DNA of 64,000 nt from Mucilaginibacter sp. OK098 (GTDB lineage Bacteria; Bacteroidota; Bacteroidia; Sphingobacteriales; Sphingobacteriaceae), in contig NZ_FRCM01000001.1 of the NCBI RefSeq assembly GCF_900142915.1, positions 434,001 through 498,000 of the forward strand, given 5' to 3'. The notes under the pieces are model-generated. The model saw only the letters and a list, made by a program, of their open reading frames with translations. It was not told the DNA's origin and did no database searches. The stretch's first letter is position 1; each line of letters begins with the position of its first letter. Positions 1 to 9,010 of the stretch are shown one piece after another. The position numbers and the translations under genes are program-made.

Positions 1-1
1 C

Positions 2-994
2 CCAAGCCCTAATTCCTATATCAATGCGGATATGACAGATGTGCACAGTTATCCTGACCCAATGATGCCTATCAAACAAACCGGTAAAGCCCAGGTAGTA
101 GGTGAGTTCGGAGGCATCGGTGTATTTATACCCGAACACCAATGGTTGACAGGCAGCGCATGGGGGTATATTCAGGAACAACCATCCGGGCTAATGGCCA
201 AATATAAGATCATGAACCAGCACTTAAAACTGCTGGAACAACAAGGCTTATCAGGCAGCATCTATACCCAACCCTTTGATGTTGAAGGAGAACAAAACGG
301 CCTGATGAGTTATGACCGCGAGGTGGTCAAGGTCCCTTTTATAGAACTGCGAAAGATCCATAACCAATTGAACCCGGACGCAAATACCAATGTACCTGAC
401 GTTACCGCTCAGGATGCCGACCTAACTGATCCAGGTATTAAGTACAGCGCGATGCTGGATGAATATATTGGAGGTAAACGTGACGCCGTTTTCTTAAAGA
501 AAATGGCCATGATGGCGACACAGACCGGAGACAAGCCAGGAGCGGTAATGGCGGGTAACGCTTATATCACAGGTTTAAAACCCCCGCTTTCAGAAGAAGA
601 TGTACAATCAGTCAGCCAGTTCACAAAGAGTACCAAAGATCCCGGTTTCGTGCTGATGAATACTAATCCTGAGACGTTCAAAAAGTTGATCGGTGATCGC
701 CAATACACGGTCAACATGATGAACATGATCTACAAAGGGGAAATAGAGCCTTTTGTTAATGCCAATACCAATCCTGACTGGAACGCATTAGAAACTAAGA
801 TTCGATCTTATGGCACTTCAGGCGAAGAGATCTTCCTGCGCGCAAAAACTATCGCCTGCTATAATCAACAGGACTGGCCGAATTATGTATCGTCAGCAAG
901 TAAGTATTTAGCGAAATATGGCAGTAATATCAGCCAGCAGGAACGCACTACTTTCCAACAAGCCATTGATCAGCACAAAGACAATCAGAAATAA
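2..994 (+). CDS. Glycoside hydrolase family 2 protein, C-terminal part (cut by window start)
   Basis: The frame is open to the first base of the window, so only the last ~330 residues are present. The visible part has the stretch seen near the end of the TIM barrel of Bacteroidota GH2 enzymes: GEFGGIGVFIPEHQW, then GYIQEQPSGLM, then YTQPFDVEGEQNGLMSYDRE. A helical tail without an obvious enzyme motif follows. GH2 enzymes include beta-galactosidases, mannosidases and glucuronidases; substrate cannot be told from this portion, and the acid/base residue lies upstream. Such proteins are normally secreted or periplasmic. A galactokinase lies 3 kb downstream, which weakly favours a galactoside substrate (inference). 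The next gene starts 24 bases after the stop. Confidence 0.8.
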   Translation, partial: PSPNSYINADMTDVHSYPDPMMPIKQTGKAQVVGEFGGIGVFIPEHQWLTGSAWGYIQEQPSGLMAKYKIMNQHLKLLEQQGLSGSIYTQPFDVEGEQNGLMSYDREVVKVPFIELRKIHNQLNPDANTNVPDVTAQDADLTDPGIKYSAMLDEYIGGKRDAVFLKKMAMMATQTGDKPGAVMAGNAYITGLKPPLSEEDVQSVSQFTKSTKDPGFVLMNTNPETFKKLIGDRQYTVNMMNMIYKGEIEPFVNANTNPDWNALETKIRSYGTSGEEIFLRAKTIACYNQQDWPNYVSSASKYLAKYGSNISQQERTTFQQAIDQHKDNQK

Positions 995-1018
995 TAAATC
1001 ATTAAAATAAACATAATT

Positions 1019-1507
1019 ATGAAACGTATCTTTTTCTTAACGATCCTGTGCAGCGTGCTGTTACGCCCTGCGATATTCGCTCAATCTAAAACTGCTGATT
1101 TTAGCGGTAGCTGGACTTTAGCCACTGATAAAAGTTCTTTTGGCAAGTTGCCGGCCGTAGTAGCTGTTCAGCAAATGACAGTTACCCAAAACGCTAATAA
1201 ACTCACTATTATCAGCGTTAATGGCGAGAATAAAAATACTTATATCAACACACTGGATAATCAACCCGCTAATATTATTACCGGTGCCGGTGCTAAGATC
1301 ATTTCATCTGTTCAGTCCAACGGTGAAAAGGGCTTACAACGAAGTTTGCAAGCCAGTGTCCCTAATGAATACGATAAAATACAGTATACCAGAGTGGAGA
1401 CGTGGACACTTGGTGCAGATGGGAAAACGCTGAGTATGGCTGTAACCGTAACACCGGGTGGCGCAGGCAGTCCCTATAGTTTTACTGCCGTTTACGATAA
1501 ACAATAG
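1019..1507 (+). CDS. Secreted small beta-rich protein, lipocalin-like, function unknown
   Basis: 162 residues starting with a clear signal peptide (MKRIFFLTILCSVLL, cleavage likely after AIFAQ near residue 22). The mature part begins DFSGSWTLATDKSSF and alternates hydrophobic and polar residues through several predicted strands, as in small lipocalin-like proteins common in Bacteroidota. No catalytic motif or lipobox was seen, so it is probably periplasmic. It sits between the GH2 gene and a protease gene, 10 bases upstream of the latter, and is probably co-transcribed. The function is not known to me. Confidence 0.7.
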   Translation: MKRIFFLTILCSVLLRPAIFAQSKTADFSGSWTLATDKSSFGKLPAVVAVQQMTVTQNANKLTIISVNGENKNTYINTLDNQPANIITGAGAKIISSVQSNGEKGLQRSLQASVPNEYDKIQYTRVETWTLGADGKTLSMAVTVTPGGAGSPYSFTAVYDKQ

Positions 1508-1517
1508 CTGAGGGATA

Positions 1518-3005
1518 GTGGAAAGGTTAATTAAACTTATAGTATTCGCCACAGGTATGTTGACCTGGCTGGACGGATTTGGGCAACATATCCCTAATTG
1601 GCAAAATAAGGATCTGCAAAAAGATTCTTTATTCGGGATCAGTACGGATAAAGCCTATACTTTGCTTCAGGGCAAAAAACCCACAAGGATTACCGTAGCC
1701 GTTATTGATGCCGGTGTTGATACAACGCATGAGGATCTCAAAAGTATTTTATGGATCAACCTAAAGAAGAAAGCTTTTGACGATGGTACTTACGGCTGGA
1801 GTTATCTCGGTTCTGCCAAGGGTAACGTCCATTATGATAATCTGGAACTGACCCGGCAGGTGCGCCAGTTTGAGCAACGGGATACCGCTAAGTTACCGGT
1901 TTCTGATTTGCTGGCTTATCGCGCTGAAAAACAGGAACTCGGAAAACAATTGGCGGAAGCGCGGCAAATGGTGGGAGGCATGGGCAATTTCCGGCGGGTG
2001 CTTGATGGCATCATTCAAAAGATCGGCAAGGACGAAGTGGGACTTGCAGACTTTGAAGCATATCAGCCCATTGATGCGACTGAATCCCAGGTCCGGGGGA
2101 CGGTCATTAGGATACTGAGCGAAACCAACAATTACAGGTCCTTTAGGGAAGAGCAACTGGACGGTCCGCTGGAGCATTTCAAGGTTCAAACGGATTACCA
2201 GTTAAATACGGCTTATGATTCCCGTCCTATCGTTGGCGATGATTATTTTAACAGTAAGCAGCATAATTATGGTAGTACGGATGTTATGGGACCTGATGCT
2301 ACGCACGGTACGCATGTATCGGGTATTATTGCGGCTGTCAGAAATAACGGCATTGGCCTGGATGGCGTTGCCGATAATGTAGAAATATTAACGGTTCGCG
2401 CAGTTCCTGACGGTGATGAGCGGGATAAAGATGTAACCAATGCGATCCGTTATGCAACTGACCATGGTGCCAGGGTGATCAATATGAGTTTCGGGAAAGA
2501 CTATAGTCAGGATAAAAAAGCGGTGGATGAAGCGGTTAAATACGCGCTAAAGAAAGATGTCTTATTGATCCAGGCTGCGGGCAACAGCAATAAAAATATT
2601 GATTCTGCGGCTAATTTTCCGAGTCGAAAATTTACGAATGGCAAAGTTGCCGGGGCCTATATCGTGGTCGCGGCATCAGGGCTGAAGGATGATGCAAAGC
2701 TAAAGGCTGATTTTTCTAATTATGGCAAAAACTCAGTGGACGTCTTCGCGCCTGGCGTGCAGATCTATTCGAGTATACCTGGTTCGAAGTATGCTTATTT
2801 CGACGGCACCAGTATGGCCTGCCCTGTGGTTGCCGGACTGGCAGCCCTGATCCGCGAATACTACCCGAAACTTACAGCCTTACAGGTAAAGGAAATTATA
2901 TTAAAAAGCGTGGTGAAGCGTGATGCGCTGGCTAACTATTGCCAGACCGGCGGGGTGGTGAATGCCTACAATGCTTTGCTATTAGCGGAAACCTATCTTA
3001 AATAA
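1518..3005 (+). CDS. S8 (subtilisin-like) serine peptidase, exported
   Basis: 495 residues; GTG start chosen because GAGGG lies just upstream and the N-terminus then reads as a signal peptide ([23 protein letters not shown]). The catalytic triad of family S8 is visible: Asp64 in AVIDAGVD, His263 in HGTHVSG and Ser432 in [11 protein letters not shown], with the oxyanion-hole Asn in AAGNSN. About 150 residues rich in charged helix are inserted between the Asp and His motifs, as in other Bacteroidota subtilases. The predicted role is extracytoplasmic protein degradation. It overlaps nothing and is followed 7 bases later by a PLP-enzyme gene. Confidence 0.88.
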   Translation: MERLIKLIVFATGMLTWLDGFGQHIPNWQNKDLQKDSLFGISTDKAYTLLQGKKPTRITVAVIDAGVDTTHEDLKSILWINLKKKAFDDGTYGWSYLGSAKGNVHYDNLELTRQVRQFEQRDTAKLPVSDLLAYRAEKQELGKQLAEARQMVGGMGNFRRVLDGIIQKIGKDEVGLADFEAYQPIDATESQVRGTVIRILSETNNYRSFREEQLDGPLEHFKVQTDYQLNTAYDSRPIVGDDYFNSKQHNYGSTDVMGPDATHGTHVSGIIAAVRNNGIGLDGVADNVEILTVRAVPDGDERDKDVTNAIRYATDHGARVINMSFGKDYSQDKKAVDEAVKYALKKDVLLIQAAGNSNKNIDSAANFPSRKFTNGKVAGAYIVVAASGLKDDAKLKADFSNYGKNSVDVFAPGVQIYSSIPGSKYAYFDGTSMACPVVAGLAALIREYYPKLTALQVKEIILKSVVKRDALANYCQTGGVVNAYNALLLAETYLK

Positions 3006-3012
3006 CCAGGCA

Positions 3013-4104
3013 ATGGTAACGGAGCATATGAAAAAGGATGAATGCCTTTCGGTTGAATTGAAGGATAAATTCAATCACCTGTGGCATTTGGTTGGCAATA
3101 CGCCTATGCTGGAATTGCAGTACCTGTATGACGGCCTGCCCGGTAAAATTTTTGTGAAGTGCGAGCATTATAACCTGACGGGCAGCATCAAGGACCGGAT
3201 GGCTTTGTATGTGCTTTATAAGGCCTATCAGGATGGTTTGATCAAACCGGGTAAGGTGATCGTGGAAGCGACCTCGGGTAATACCGGGATTGCCTTTGCC
3301 GCTATCGGCAAAGCTTTCGGACATGAGGTGATCATTATTATGCCGGATTGGTTAAGCCGGGAACGGATCGATATTATCAGGAGCCTGGGTGCTAAAATTA
3401 CGCTGGTCAGTAAGTCGCAGGGTGGCTTTTTGGGGAGCATCGCTTTAGCCGAACAGATGGCGAAAGGCTCGGACAGGTTTTTCCTGCCGCGGCAATTTGA
3501 AAATATATACAATGCCGAGGCGCATGAGCGTACGACCGGGCCGGAGATTATTAGGCAACTGGAAAGCGTGGGTAAGGTCCCCGATGCTTTTGTAGCCGGT
3601 GTAGGTACCGGAGGTACGGTAATGGGGGTGGGCAGTTGCCTGAAAACCTTTTTTCCAAAGGTTAAGATCCACCCGCTGGAGCCTGCGGAGAGCCCGACCT
3701 TATCAACTGGTTTTAAAACAGGCAGTCACCGCATCCAGGGGATCTCCGATGAGTTTATACCGGCTATTGTTGACCTGGGGAAGCTGGATGAGATTATCCG
3801 GGTCAATGACGGTGATGCGATCCTGATGGCTCAGAAACTGGGTCAGCAATTAGGACTGGCCGTGGGTATATCCTCCGGTGCGAATGTGCTTGGAGCTATT
3901 AAGCTTCAGGAGACGCTTGGCCGCGACGCGGTGGTTGTTACGCTGCTTTGCGACAGTAACAAAAAATACCTGAGCACGGACCTTTTTAAAGAGGAACCGG
4001 CCGCGCCTGGTTACCTGTCGCCCGCTGTTACGTTTACGGGTTACCAGCCTATCGCGCGCTGTGGTCACGATATTCAACTAACAAAAGATTTTTATGCACT
4101 TTAA
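3013..4104 (+). CDS. PLP-dependent cysteine synthase-fold enzyme (possible cysteate synthase)
   Basis: 363 residues of the fold-type II PLP family (cysteine synthase / cystathionine beta-synthase catalytic domain). VGNTPMLEL is followed by the PLP lysine Lys60 in TGSIKDRM, the phosphate or substrate loop [11 protein letters not shown], and the glycine-rich [12 protein letters not shown]. There is no C-terminal CBS or ACT domain. An ordinary cysK would be ~300 residues with NPxxSVKDR; here NLTGSIKDR and extra C-terminal length mark a divergent subgroup. Neighbours include a TDH-like SDR and an alpha-oxoamine synthase, so a role making L-cysteate for sulfonolipids is possible (inference); plain cysteine synthesis is the alternative. 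An internal ATG at 3028 preceded by GGAG is another possible start. Confidence 0.75.
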   Translation: MVTEHMKKDECLSVELKDKFNHLWHLVGNTPMLELQYLYDGLPGKIFVKCEHYNLTGSIKDRMALYVLYKAYQDGLIKPGKVIVEATSGNTGIAFAAIGKAFGHEVIIIMPDWLSRERIDIIRSLGAKITLVSKSQGGFLGSIALAEQMAKGSDRFFLPRQFENIYNAEAHERTTGPEIIRQLESVGKVPDAFVAGVGTGGTVMGVGSCLKTFFPKVKIHPLEPAESPTLSTGFKTGSHRIQGISDEFIPAIVDLGKLDEIIRVNDGDAILMAQKLGQQLGLAVGISSGANVLGAIKLQETLGRDAVVVTLLCDSNKKYLSTDLFKEEPAAPGYLSPAVTFTGYQPIARCGHDIQLTKDFYAL

Positions 4105-5311
4105 TGCGATGATGACACCTTACCGGGAATTGCTGTCCCGGACGCATGGCGGGTTGGAACCGATCGTGGTACGGGCACCGGGACGGATCAATTTGATCGG
4201 GGAACATACGGATTATAATGGCGGCCTAGCTTTGCCGGCGGCGATCAATCGTTACATCTATGTTTCGGTGACCTGGCGGGACGATGAACAGGTGAATATG
4301 ATGGCAGCGGAATTTCCGTCGAAGGAGCTTGCGTTGAGCGAGCTTTATCCCTGCCCGGGGGAATGGCATACCTATATCCAAGGGGTGGCCGCGGTGTTGC
4401 TGGGGTGGGGTTACGTGTTGGGTGGGTTTAATATCCATGTCTGTGGCGACATACCGGTTGGCGCTGGTTTGTCTTCGTCCGCGGCTTTATGTTGCGGAAC
4501 GGTGATGGCATTGGACGCGCTTTTTGATCTGCAATTAACGCGACAGGAAATGGCTTTGATCGCCCAGCAGGCCGAACACACGTTTGCGGGGGTGGCCTGT
4601 GGCTTAATGGATCAATATGCCTGTTTGTTCGGCAAACGCGGTTACGCGCTGAAACTGGATTTCAGGACGCTGCAATTTGAGTATGTCCGGTTGAACCTGG
4701 AGTTTTTAGACCTGGTGCTATTGGACAGCGGGGTAAAACACAGCCTGGCTTCGACGGAATATAATTTACGCAAAATGGAAACCGGCCGGGCGTTGAGCAG
4801 GGTACAGGAAAAACATGCCACGGTAGAACGCCTGCGTGATTGTAGCCTGGAGCAGCTTTATGATGAGGTATTGGTGGCTGACCCCGTGGCTTATAAACGT
4901 GCTAAATTTTTTGTGGAAGAAAATAAGCGGGTCGAGACCGCGGCAGTGGCTTTGGACAGGCGCAAGCTGACCTTGATGGGCGACCTGCTGTATGAAAGTC
5001 ACCAGGGGTTGACCGCTTTATACCAAGTAAGCTGTGCGGAACTGGATTTATTGATCCAGCTGGCTAAGGAAGAAAAGTCGGTGGTCGGGGCCAGGATGAT
5101 GGGTGGTGGTTTTGGTGGCTGTACGATCAATCTGATCGAAAAGAAATATAAAAGCTGCATTGGGCGATTGCAAGCGGAGTATGAGCGCAGAACGGGGATA
5201 CCCCTCAAGGCTTACCGCGTGATGATCGCTGAGGGGGCAAGGGTCTGTAATAACCGGGAGCTTCGCCAGATCAAATACAATGAAAAAAGTCTGGAGGAAA
5301 ATTATGCCTAA
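4094..5311 (+). CDS. galK: Galactokinase (GHMP kinase)
   Basis: Cytoplasmic kinase phosphorylating galactose to galactose 1-phosphate in the Leloir pathway. It has the galactokinase signature [15 protein letters not shown] near residue 31, the ATP-binding GHMP motif [12 protein letters not shown] near residue 122, [13 protein letters not shown] with the catalytic Asp, and the C-terminal [14 protein letters not shown] motif. The length of ~405 residues is normal. The start overlaps the previous gene by 11 bases; ATG codons at 4109 and 4112 are equally possible. The stop overlaps the next start by 8 bases, so it is part of an operon. Galactokinase beside amino-acid or lipid-type enzymes is an odd mixture, but the upstream GH2 gene offers a galactose source. 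Confidence 0.92.
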   Translation: MHFNAMMTPYRELLSRTHGGLEPIVVRAPGRINLIGEHTDYNGGLALPAAINRYIYVSVTWRDDEQVNMMAAEFPSKELALSELYPCPGEWHTYIQGVAAVLLGWGYVLGGFNIHVCGDIPVGAGLSSSAALCCGTVMALDALFDLQLTRQEMALIAQQAEHTFAGVACGLMDQYACLFGKRGYALKLDFRTLQFEYVRLNLEFLDLVLLDSGVKHSLASTEYNLRKMETGRALSRVQEKHATVERLRDCSLEQLYDEVLVADPVAYKRAKFFVEENKRVETAAVALDRRKLTLMGDLLYESHQGLTALYQVSCAELDLLIQLAKEEKSVVGARMMGGGFGGCTINLIEKKYKSCIGRLQAEYERRTGIPLKAYRVMIAEGARVCNNRELRQIKYNEKSLEENYA

Positions 5312-6254
5312 GATTTTAGTGACAGGAGCGCTTGGACAGATCGGCACGGAATTGTGCGCGGCGTTGCGGTTGATCCACGGCCAGGAGCAGGTGATCGCAT
5401 CTGACATCAGGATCCTGAATGATACGCCTTTTGCGATTCGGCCCTATGTTCAGCTGGATGTGCTGGATAAGATCGCTTTGCATGCATTAATACTCAAAGA
5501 AAAGATAACGGAGGTTTATCATTTAGCGGCAACGTTGTCTGCTACGGGAGAAAAGCATCCGCTGAAAGCCTGGGAGCTGAATATGCAGGGTTTGTTTAAT
5601 GTGCTGGATATTGCTAAAACCGATAAGCTGAAGATCTTCTGGCCCAGTAGTATTGCCGTGTTCGGGCCAACGGGTAATAAGGCGTTCAGCCAGCAACATA
5701 GTGTAACCGCGCCAACGACTGCTTACGGGATCAGTAAAGTGGCGGGTGAGCTTTGGTGTAAATATTATCATGAACAGTATGGGGTGGATGTGCGCAGTAT
5801 CCGTTATCCCGGTTTGATCAGTCATACCGCTCCTCCGGGCGGCGGTACGACCGATTATGCCGTGGATATCTTTCACCAGGCTTTGAAGCACCGGCATTAT
5901 ACCTGTTTCCTGAAACCGCATACGACCCTGCCGATGATGTATATGCCGGACGCGATCAGGGCCACGTTGCAGTTGATGTCGGCACCGGCGGATAAGGTGA
6001 AGATCAGGATCGGTTATAATGTCCATGCGCTGAGTTTTTCACCCGAACAACTGGCGCAGGAGATCGGGAAGCATTTGCCGTCGCTGAAGATCTATTATAA
6101 GCCTGACGACAGGCAGGTGATAGCGGATAGCTGGCCGACCAGTGTGGACGATCACCACGCCCGGCAGGACTGGCACTGGCAGCACGAGTTTGAACTCGAT
6201 ACGATGGTAGCCGATATGCTGAAGAATCTGAAACAATTAGTACAACACATATGA
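5304..6254 (+). CDS. L-threonine 3-dehydrogenase-like SDR (NAD-dependent epimerase family)
   Basis: The start at ATG 5304 is chosen because GGAGG lies at 5293-5297; an earlier ATG at 5280 lies inside galK without such a site. 316 residues of extended-SDR type: Rossmann GALGQIG (residues 8-14), active-site Tyr141-x3-Lys145 in AYGISK, and long matches to Bacteroidota SDR-type threonine dehydrogenases, e.g. WPSSIAVFGPT, RSIRYPGLIS, PPGGGTTDYAV and LPMMYMPDAIRAT. The family oxidises L-threonine to 2-amino-3-ketobutyrate. Because the nearby oxoamine synthase is not a close Kbl type, the true substrate could be a 3-keto lipid base reduced in the opposite direction (inference). The end is coupled by ATGA to a tiny membrane ORF. 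Confidence 0.82.
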   Translation: MPKILVTGALGQIGTELCAALRLIHGQEQVIASDIRILNDTPFAIRPYVQLDVLDKIALHALILKEKITEVYHLAATLSATGEKHPLKAWELNMQGLFNVLDIAKTDKLKIFWPSSIAVFGPTGNKAFSQQHSVTAPTTAYGISKVAGELWCKYYHEQYGVDVRSIRYPGLISHTAPPGGGTTDYAVDIFHQALKHRHYTCFLKPHTTLPMMYMPDAIRATLQLMSAPADKVKIRIGYNVHALSFSPEQLAQEIGKHLPSLKIYYKPDDRQVIADSWPTSVDDHHARQDWHWQHEFELDTMVADMLKNLKQLVQHI

Positions 6255-6337
6255 GCTTTAAAATCGGAATGGTGCTGATCATAGCCTTCACCATTTTTAT
6301 TGCTTACAAGATATCCAAAGATGATGACCTCGACTAA
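6251..6337 (+). CDS. 28-residue single-pass membrane microprotein
   Basis: Starts with ATG at 6251 overlapping the TGA of the dehydrogenase (ATGA), the arrangement of translational coupling. The product is MSFKIG, then ~14 hydrophobic residues (MVLIIAFTIFIAYK), then a short acidic tail ISKDDDLD. One transmembrane helix with a charged cytosolic-type tail is predicted. I know no family for it. Coupling and its clean hydrophobic pattern support it being real, but 28 codons give little statistical weight. About 280 bases of non-coding DNA follow before the next gene. Confidence 0.4.
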   Translation: MSFKIGMVLIIAFTIFIAYKISKDDDLD

Positions 6338-6616
6338 CAGGGGCAGCGTTTGCCGGAAGCCCGTTCTTTATACACAGTTAATAATAAAATGGTTAGTAGT
6401 TAATTAAATGGGGCGTATCCCGGTGGTCGCCGGGTGCGCTTTTTTTGTAAATGATGATTTTTGGCAAGTGGTCATTGATGATTTGTATCTGCCTGTTTTA
6501 AAGCAAGTTTAACGAGTTGTTTTATTTTTTTAAATAAAAGTTAAAAAAGTCATGTTATGTGACCACCACGGAGTGTTTTCGCCGATACTTTAGTGTTCAA
6601 ACCAAATAACAGATCT

Positions 6617-7873
6617 ATGGACATTAATTTTGAAAATGCGAGTTTTAAGGATTTTGAGAACATCCCGGGGATGGACTTTTATGGCTGGGCGGAACAGTTC
6701 GACCGCTATGTCAACAATTGGGACAGCCGCGGCCACTGGAACTACCGGCAGGAGAGCCTGAATGGCTGTCAGCCGGAAGTGGAACTGGCCGGACATCCCG
6801 GTAAAAGTTTTGTCGCGCTGGTCTTTAACGATTACCTGGGCCTGACCCAGCATCCCAAGGTCAAGGCTGCCGCTATAGCGGCTATCGAACAATTTGGCGT
6901 CGGGGCTGCGGCTTCACCGGCTATCGGCGGGCATTTCACCTACCACCGGCAGTTGGAAGAAAAGATAGCCAAATTCTTCCGGCGCGAGAGCGCCGTACTG
7001 TTTACCACCGGTTATACCGCCAACAGCGCTACGATCCAGTCCCTGCTGAAAATGCAGGATCTGGCTATCGTCGATATGGGTGTCCATGCCAGTATGTATG
7101 AAGGCTGTTTGACGACCAATGTCAAAATGTTTCCGCATAATGATATGGATAAGCTGGAGCGCATCCTGCGGGATACGCAGGGGCAGTACCGCACGCGTAT
7201 CGTGATCGTGGATGGTGTTTATTCGCAGCCAGCGGATATCGTTAAGCTGGATGAGATGGTGAGGTTAGCCAAACATTACGGCGCTTATACGGCGATGGAT
7301 GATGCGCACGGCGTGGGTGTGATCGGGGAAACCGGCCGCGGGGTGATCGAGCTGTATAACCTGTTTGACCAGGTGGATATCATTACCGGTACGTTCAGCA
7401 AGACCTTCGGGCATTTGGGCGGCTACGTGGTAGCCGATCCCAAAGTGGTCAATTTCTTAAAGTTCCAGGCCAGGCAGCATATCTTTTCGGTAAGCGCGAC
7501 ACCGGCTTCGGCCTGTATCCTGAAAAGTATCGATCTGATCGATGAGGAGCCGGAGCTGCGGGCGAAACTGTGGGGAAATATTGATTACCTGAAGAGCGGG
7601 CTGGACGAAATGGGTTTTGATACCGGCAATACGCAGTCGGCGATCATCCCGGTGATGACGGGCAAACCGGACCTGAACGCGGAAGTCTGCCGGCTTTTGA
7701 TCGAGGCCGGTGTGTATGCCAACCAGATCGGTTATCCCGCGGTGGCCCGTAAGAACGCGCGCATCCGGATGAGCCTGATGGCTACGCATACCCGGGAGCA
7801 GCTGGACCGGGTGCTGAATGCCTGGGAATGGGTCGGTGGTAAACTGCACCTCACTAAACGAGTCACGAATTAA
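6617..7873 (+). CDS. Alpha-oxoamine synthase (serine palmitoyltransferase / Kbl / cysteate acyltransferase family)
   Basis: PLP fold-type I enzyme that condenses an amino acid with an acyl thioester. Start at ATG 6617 (MDINFENASF); a GTG at 6593 would add eight residues. Motifs: NDYLGLTQHP, GVGAAASPAIGGHFTYHRQLE, MDDAHGVGVIGETGRG with the cofactor Asp-Ala-His, PLP lysine Lys262 in GTFSKTFGHLGG, FSVSATPAS and RMSLMATHT. At 418 residues it is longer than typical Kbl (~395), with a distinctive N-terminal ~50 residues (GMDFYGWAEQF...). This form resembles the oxoamine synthases of Bacteroidota linked to sulfonolipid bases more than glycine C-acetyltransferase. The exact amino-acid substrate is inferred, not shown. 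Confidence 0.82.
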   Translation: MDINFENASFKDFENIPGMDFYGWAEQFDRYVNNWDSRGHWNYRQESLNGCQPEVELAGHPGKSFVALVFNDYLGLTQHPKVKAAAIAAIEQFGVGAAASPAIGGHFTYHRQLEEKIAKFFRRESAVLFTTGYTANSATIQSLLKMQDLAIVDMGVHASMYEGCLTTNVKMFPHNDMDKLERILRDTQGQYRTRIVIVDGVYSQPADIVKLDEMVRLAKHYGAYTAMDDAHGVGVIGETGRGVIELYNLFDQVDIITGTFSKTFGHLGGYVVADPKVVNFLKFQARQHIFSVSATPASACILKSIDLIDEEPELRAKLWGNIDYLKSGLDEMGFDTGNTQSAIIPVMTGKPDLNAEVCRLLIEAGVYANQIGYPAVARKNARIRMSLMATHTREQLDRVLNAWEWVGGKLHLTKRVTN

Positions 7874-7880
7874 AAACTAT

Positions 7881-8510
7881 ATGGGAATAAAGAACAGGGA
7901 TGAAACGATGCGCAAGCTGATCGACGCCGTAGGCGAAATATTGAAGGAAAAAGGTTATACCGGTTTGGGTATTAACCGGATCGCGCTGCGTGCGGGCGTG
8001 AGCAAGGAGCTGATCTACCGGTATTATGAAGGGGTGAACAACCTTGTCAAAACCTATATCCGCTCCAGGGACTACTGGCTGCCCTTGTTCGACCAGATCC
8101 AGACGCACCCGTCGCCGGGTAAGGATGAAGTATTGGCAACTTTTATTTCGCTGTTCCAGGAACAGTTCCGGTTCTTTTTCAAGGAACCTGAAATGCAGAA
8201 GTTCATTCTCTGGCAGATCAGCGAGGTCAACCCGCTGATGCGCAGTATCTCGGAAAAGCGGGAGTCGGAGGGTGCCAAACTATTGGCCTTGACCGAGGAT
8301 CATTTCAGGGATTCCGGTATCAATTTCAAAGTGGTGGCGGCGCTCTTATTAGGCGGTATTTATTATGTGGTACTGCACGCCGGTGCCAATAAAAGTACGG
8401 TCGCGGGGATCGATGCCAACCTGGAAAGGGACCGGGAGGAGATCCTGAAGACCATTGAGCAGATATTGAACTGGGCCTGGGAAGCGGCGGCACAAAAGGT
8501 TAAGGGTTAA
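7881..8510 (+). CDS. TetR/AcrR-family transcriptional regulator
   Basis: 209 residues from ATG 7881, seven bases after the oxoamine synthase stop. The N-terminal helix-turn-helix of the TetR family is visible at about residues 9-55: TMRKLIDAVGEILKEKGYTG, then INRIALRAGVSKELIYRYY. The C-terminal ligand domain is helical with a hydrophobic stretch AALLLGGIYYVVLHAG. The position at the end of the run suggests control of the enzyme genes upstream, perhaps with a lipid-like ligand (inference). No operator palindrome was identified with confidence. Confidence 0.85.
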   Translation: MGIKNRDETMRKLIDAVGEILKEKGYTGLGINRIALRAGVSKELIYRYYEGVNNLVKTYIRSRDYWLPLFDQIQTHPSPGKDEVLATFISLFQEQFRFFFKEPEMQKFILWQISEVNPLMRSISEKRESEGAKLLALTEDHFRDSGINFKVVAALLLGGIYYVVLHAGANKSTVAGIDANLERDREEILKTIEQILNWAWEAAAQKVKG

Positions 8511-9010
8511 ACAACAAATTATTTATATTTTTACGGAGGATTAATAATGAATATACAACACAGAAATACGTTTTTATAACATATAGATAACCTACGCGTT
8601 CACTTCGTTCTCACACATAAAAGTCGAAAATTATAAAAGAGAAGAACAATTGTGCAACGCCTGCCAAAGCGCGGGCTTGTTTGTTGTTTCTCTTTAGGGC
8701 TTCGACTCCCTTTGTGTGGCACTCACAATGTCCCGCGCCTTTTTTAAGGTTTCTTTTGACAGCTCTTGTCAATTAAAAGCGGGTTTCAGACCATCAAGAT
8801 ATTTACGGGTTTAAAAGTTGGCTTGTATGCTTTGCATAGGGTTTAGCTACGCTTTTGCGATTTTTCTGACCCGGATGTGGATTTGGGAAGTGTTGGAGGT
8901 TTTGATTTAAATAACGGATAAGCGTATGGAATGACAACTACTTTTTGCCGGGCGGGTGTTTTGGGTACAGGGATGTACCGGCCCGCGCGGCGCTCACTAA
9001 ATGTAGGAAT
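8511..9010 (+). promoter_or_regulatory. Structured non-coding leader before rteC with a 10-codon ORF
   Basis: 500 bases without a normal gene. A strong GGAGG at 8535-8539 precedes a 10-codon ORF at 8547-8579 (MNIQHRNTFL). Then come interleaved inverted repeats: AAAGAGAA (8637-8644) with TTCTCTTT (8688-8695), and GCGCGGG (8669-8675) with CCCGCGC (8732-8738). The latter arm is followed by CTTTTTT, like a terminator. TTGTG/CACAA make a further small hairpin inside at ~8711-8729. The first two pairings cannot both form without a pseudoknot, which resembles an attenuator. It could also be a transfer origin or element end. Function is inferred only. Confidence 0.35.

Noticed and set aside
5304..7873. 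Simple tdh-kbl threonine degradation pair
   Set aside because: The oxoamine synthase is longer and has an N-terminus unlike Kbl, and ~280 bases separate the genes; kept as an alternative only.
8696..8715. TTCGACTCC resembling a tRNA T-arm as an integration site
   Set aside because: Stem pairing for a T-arm is poor and no acceptor or anticodon arm can be drawn.
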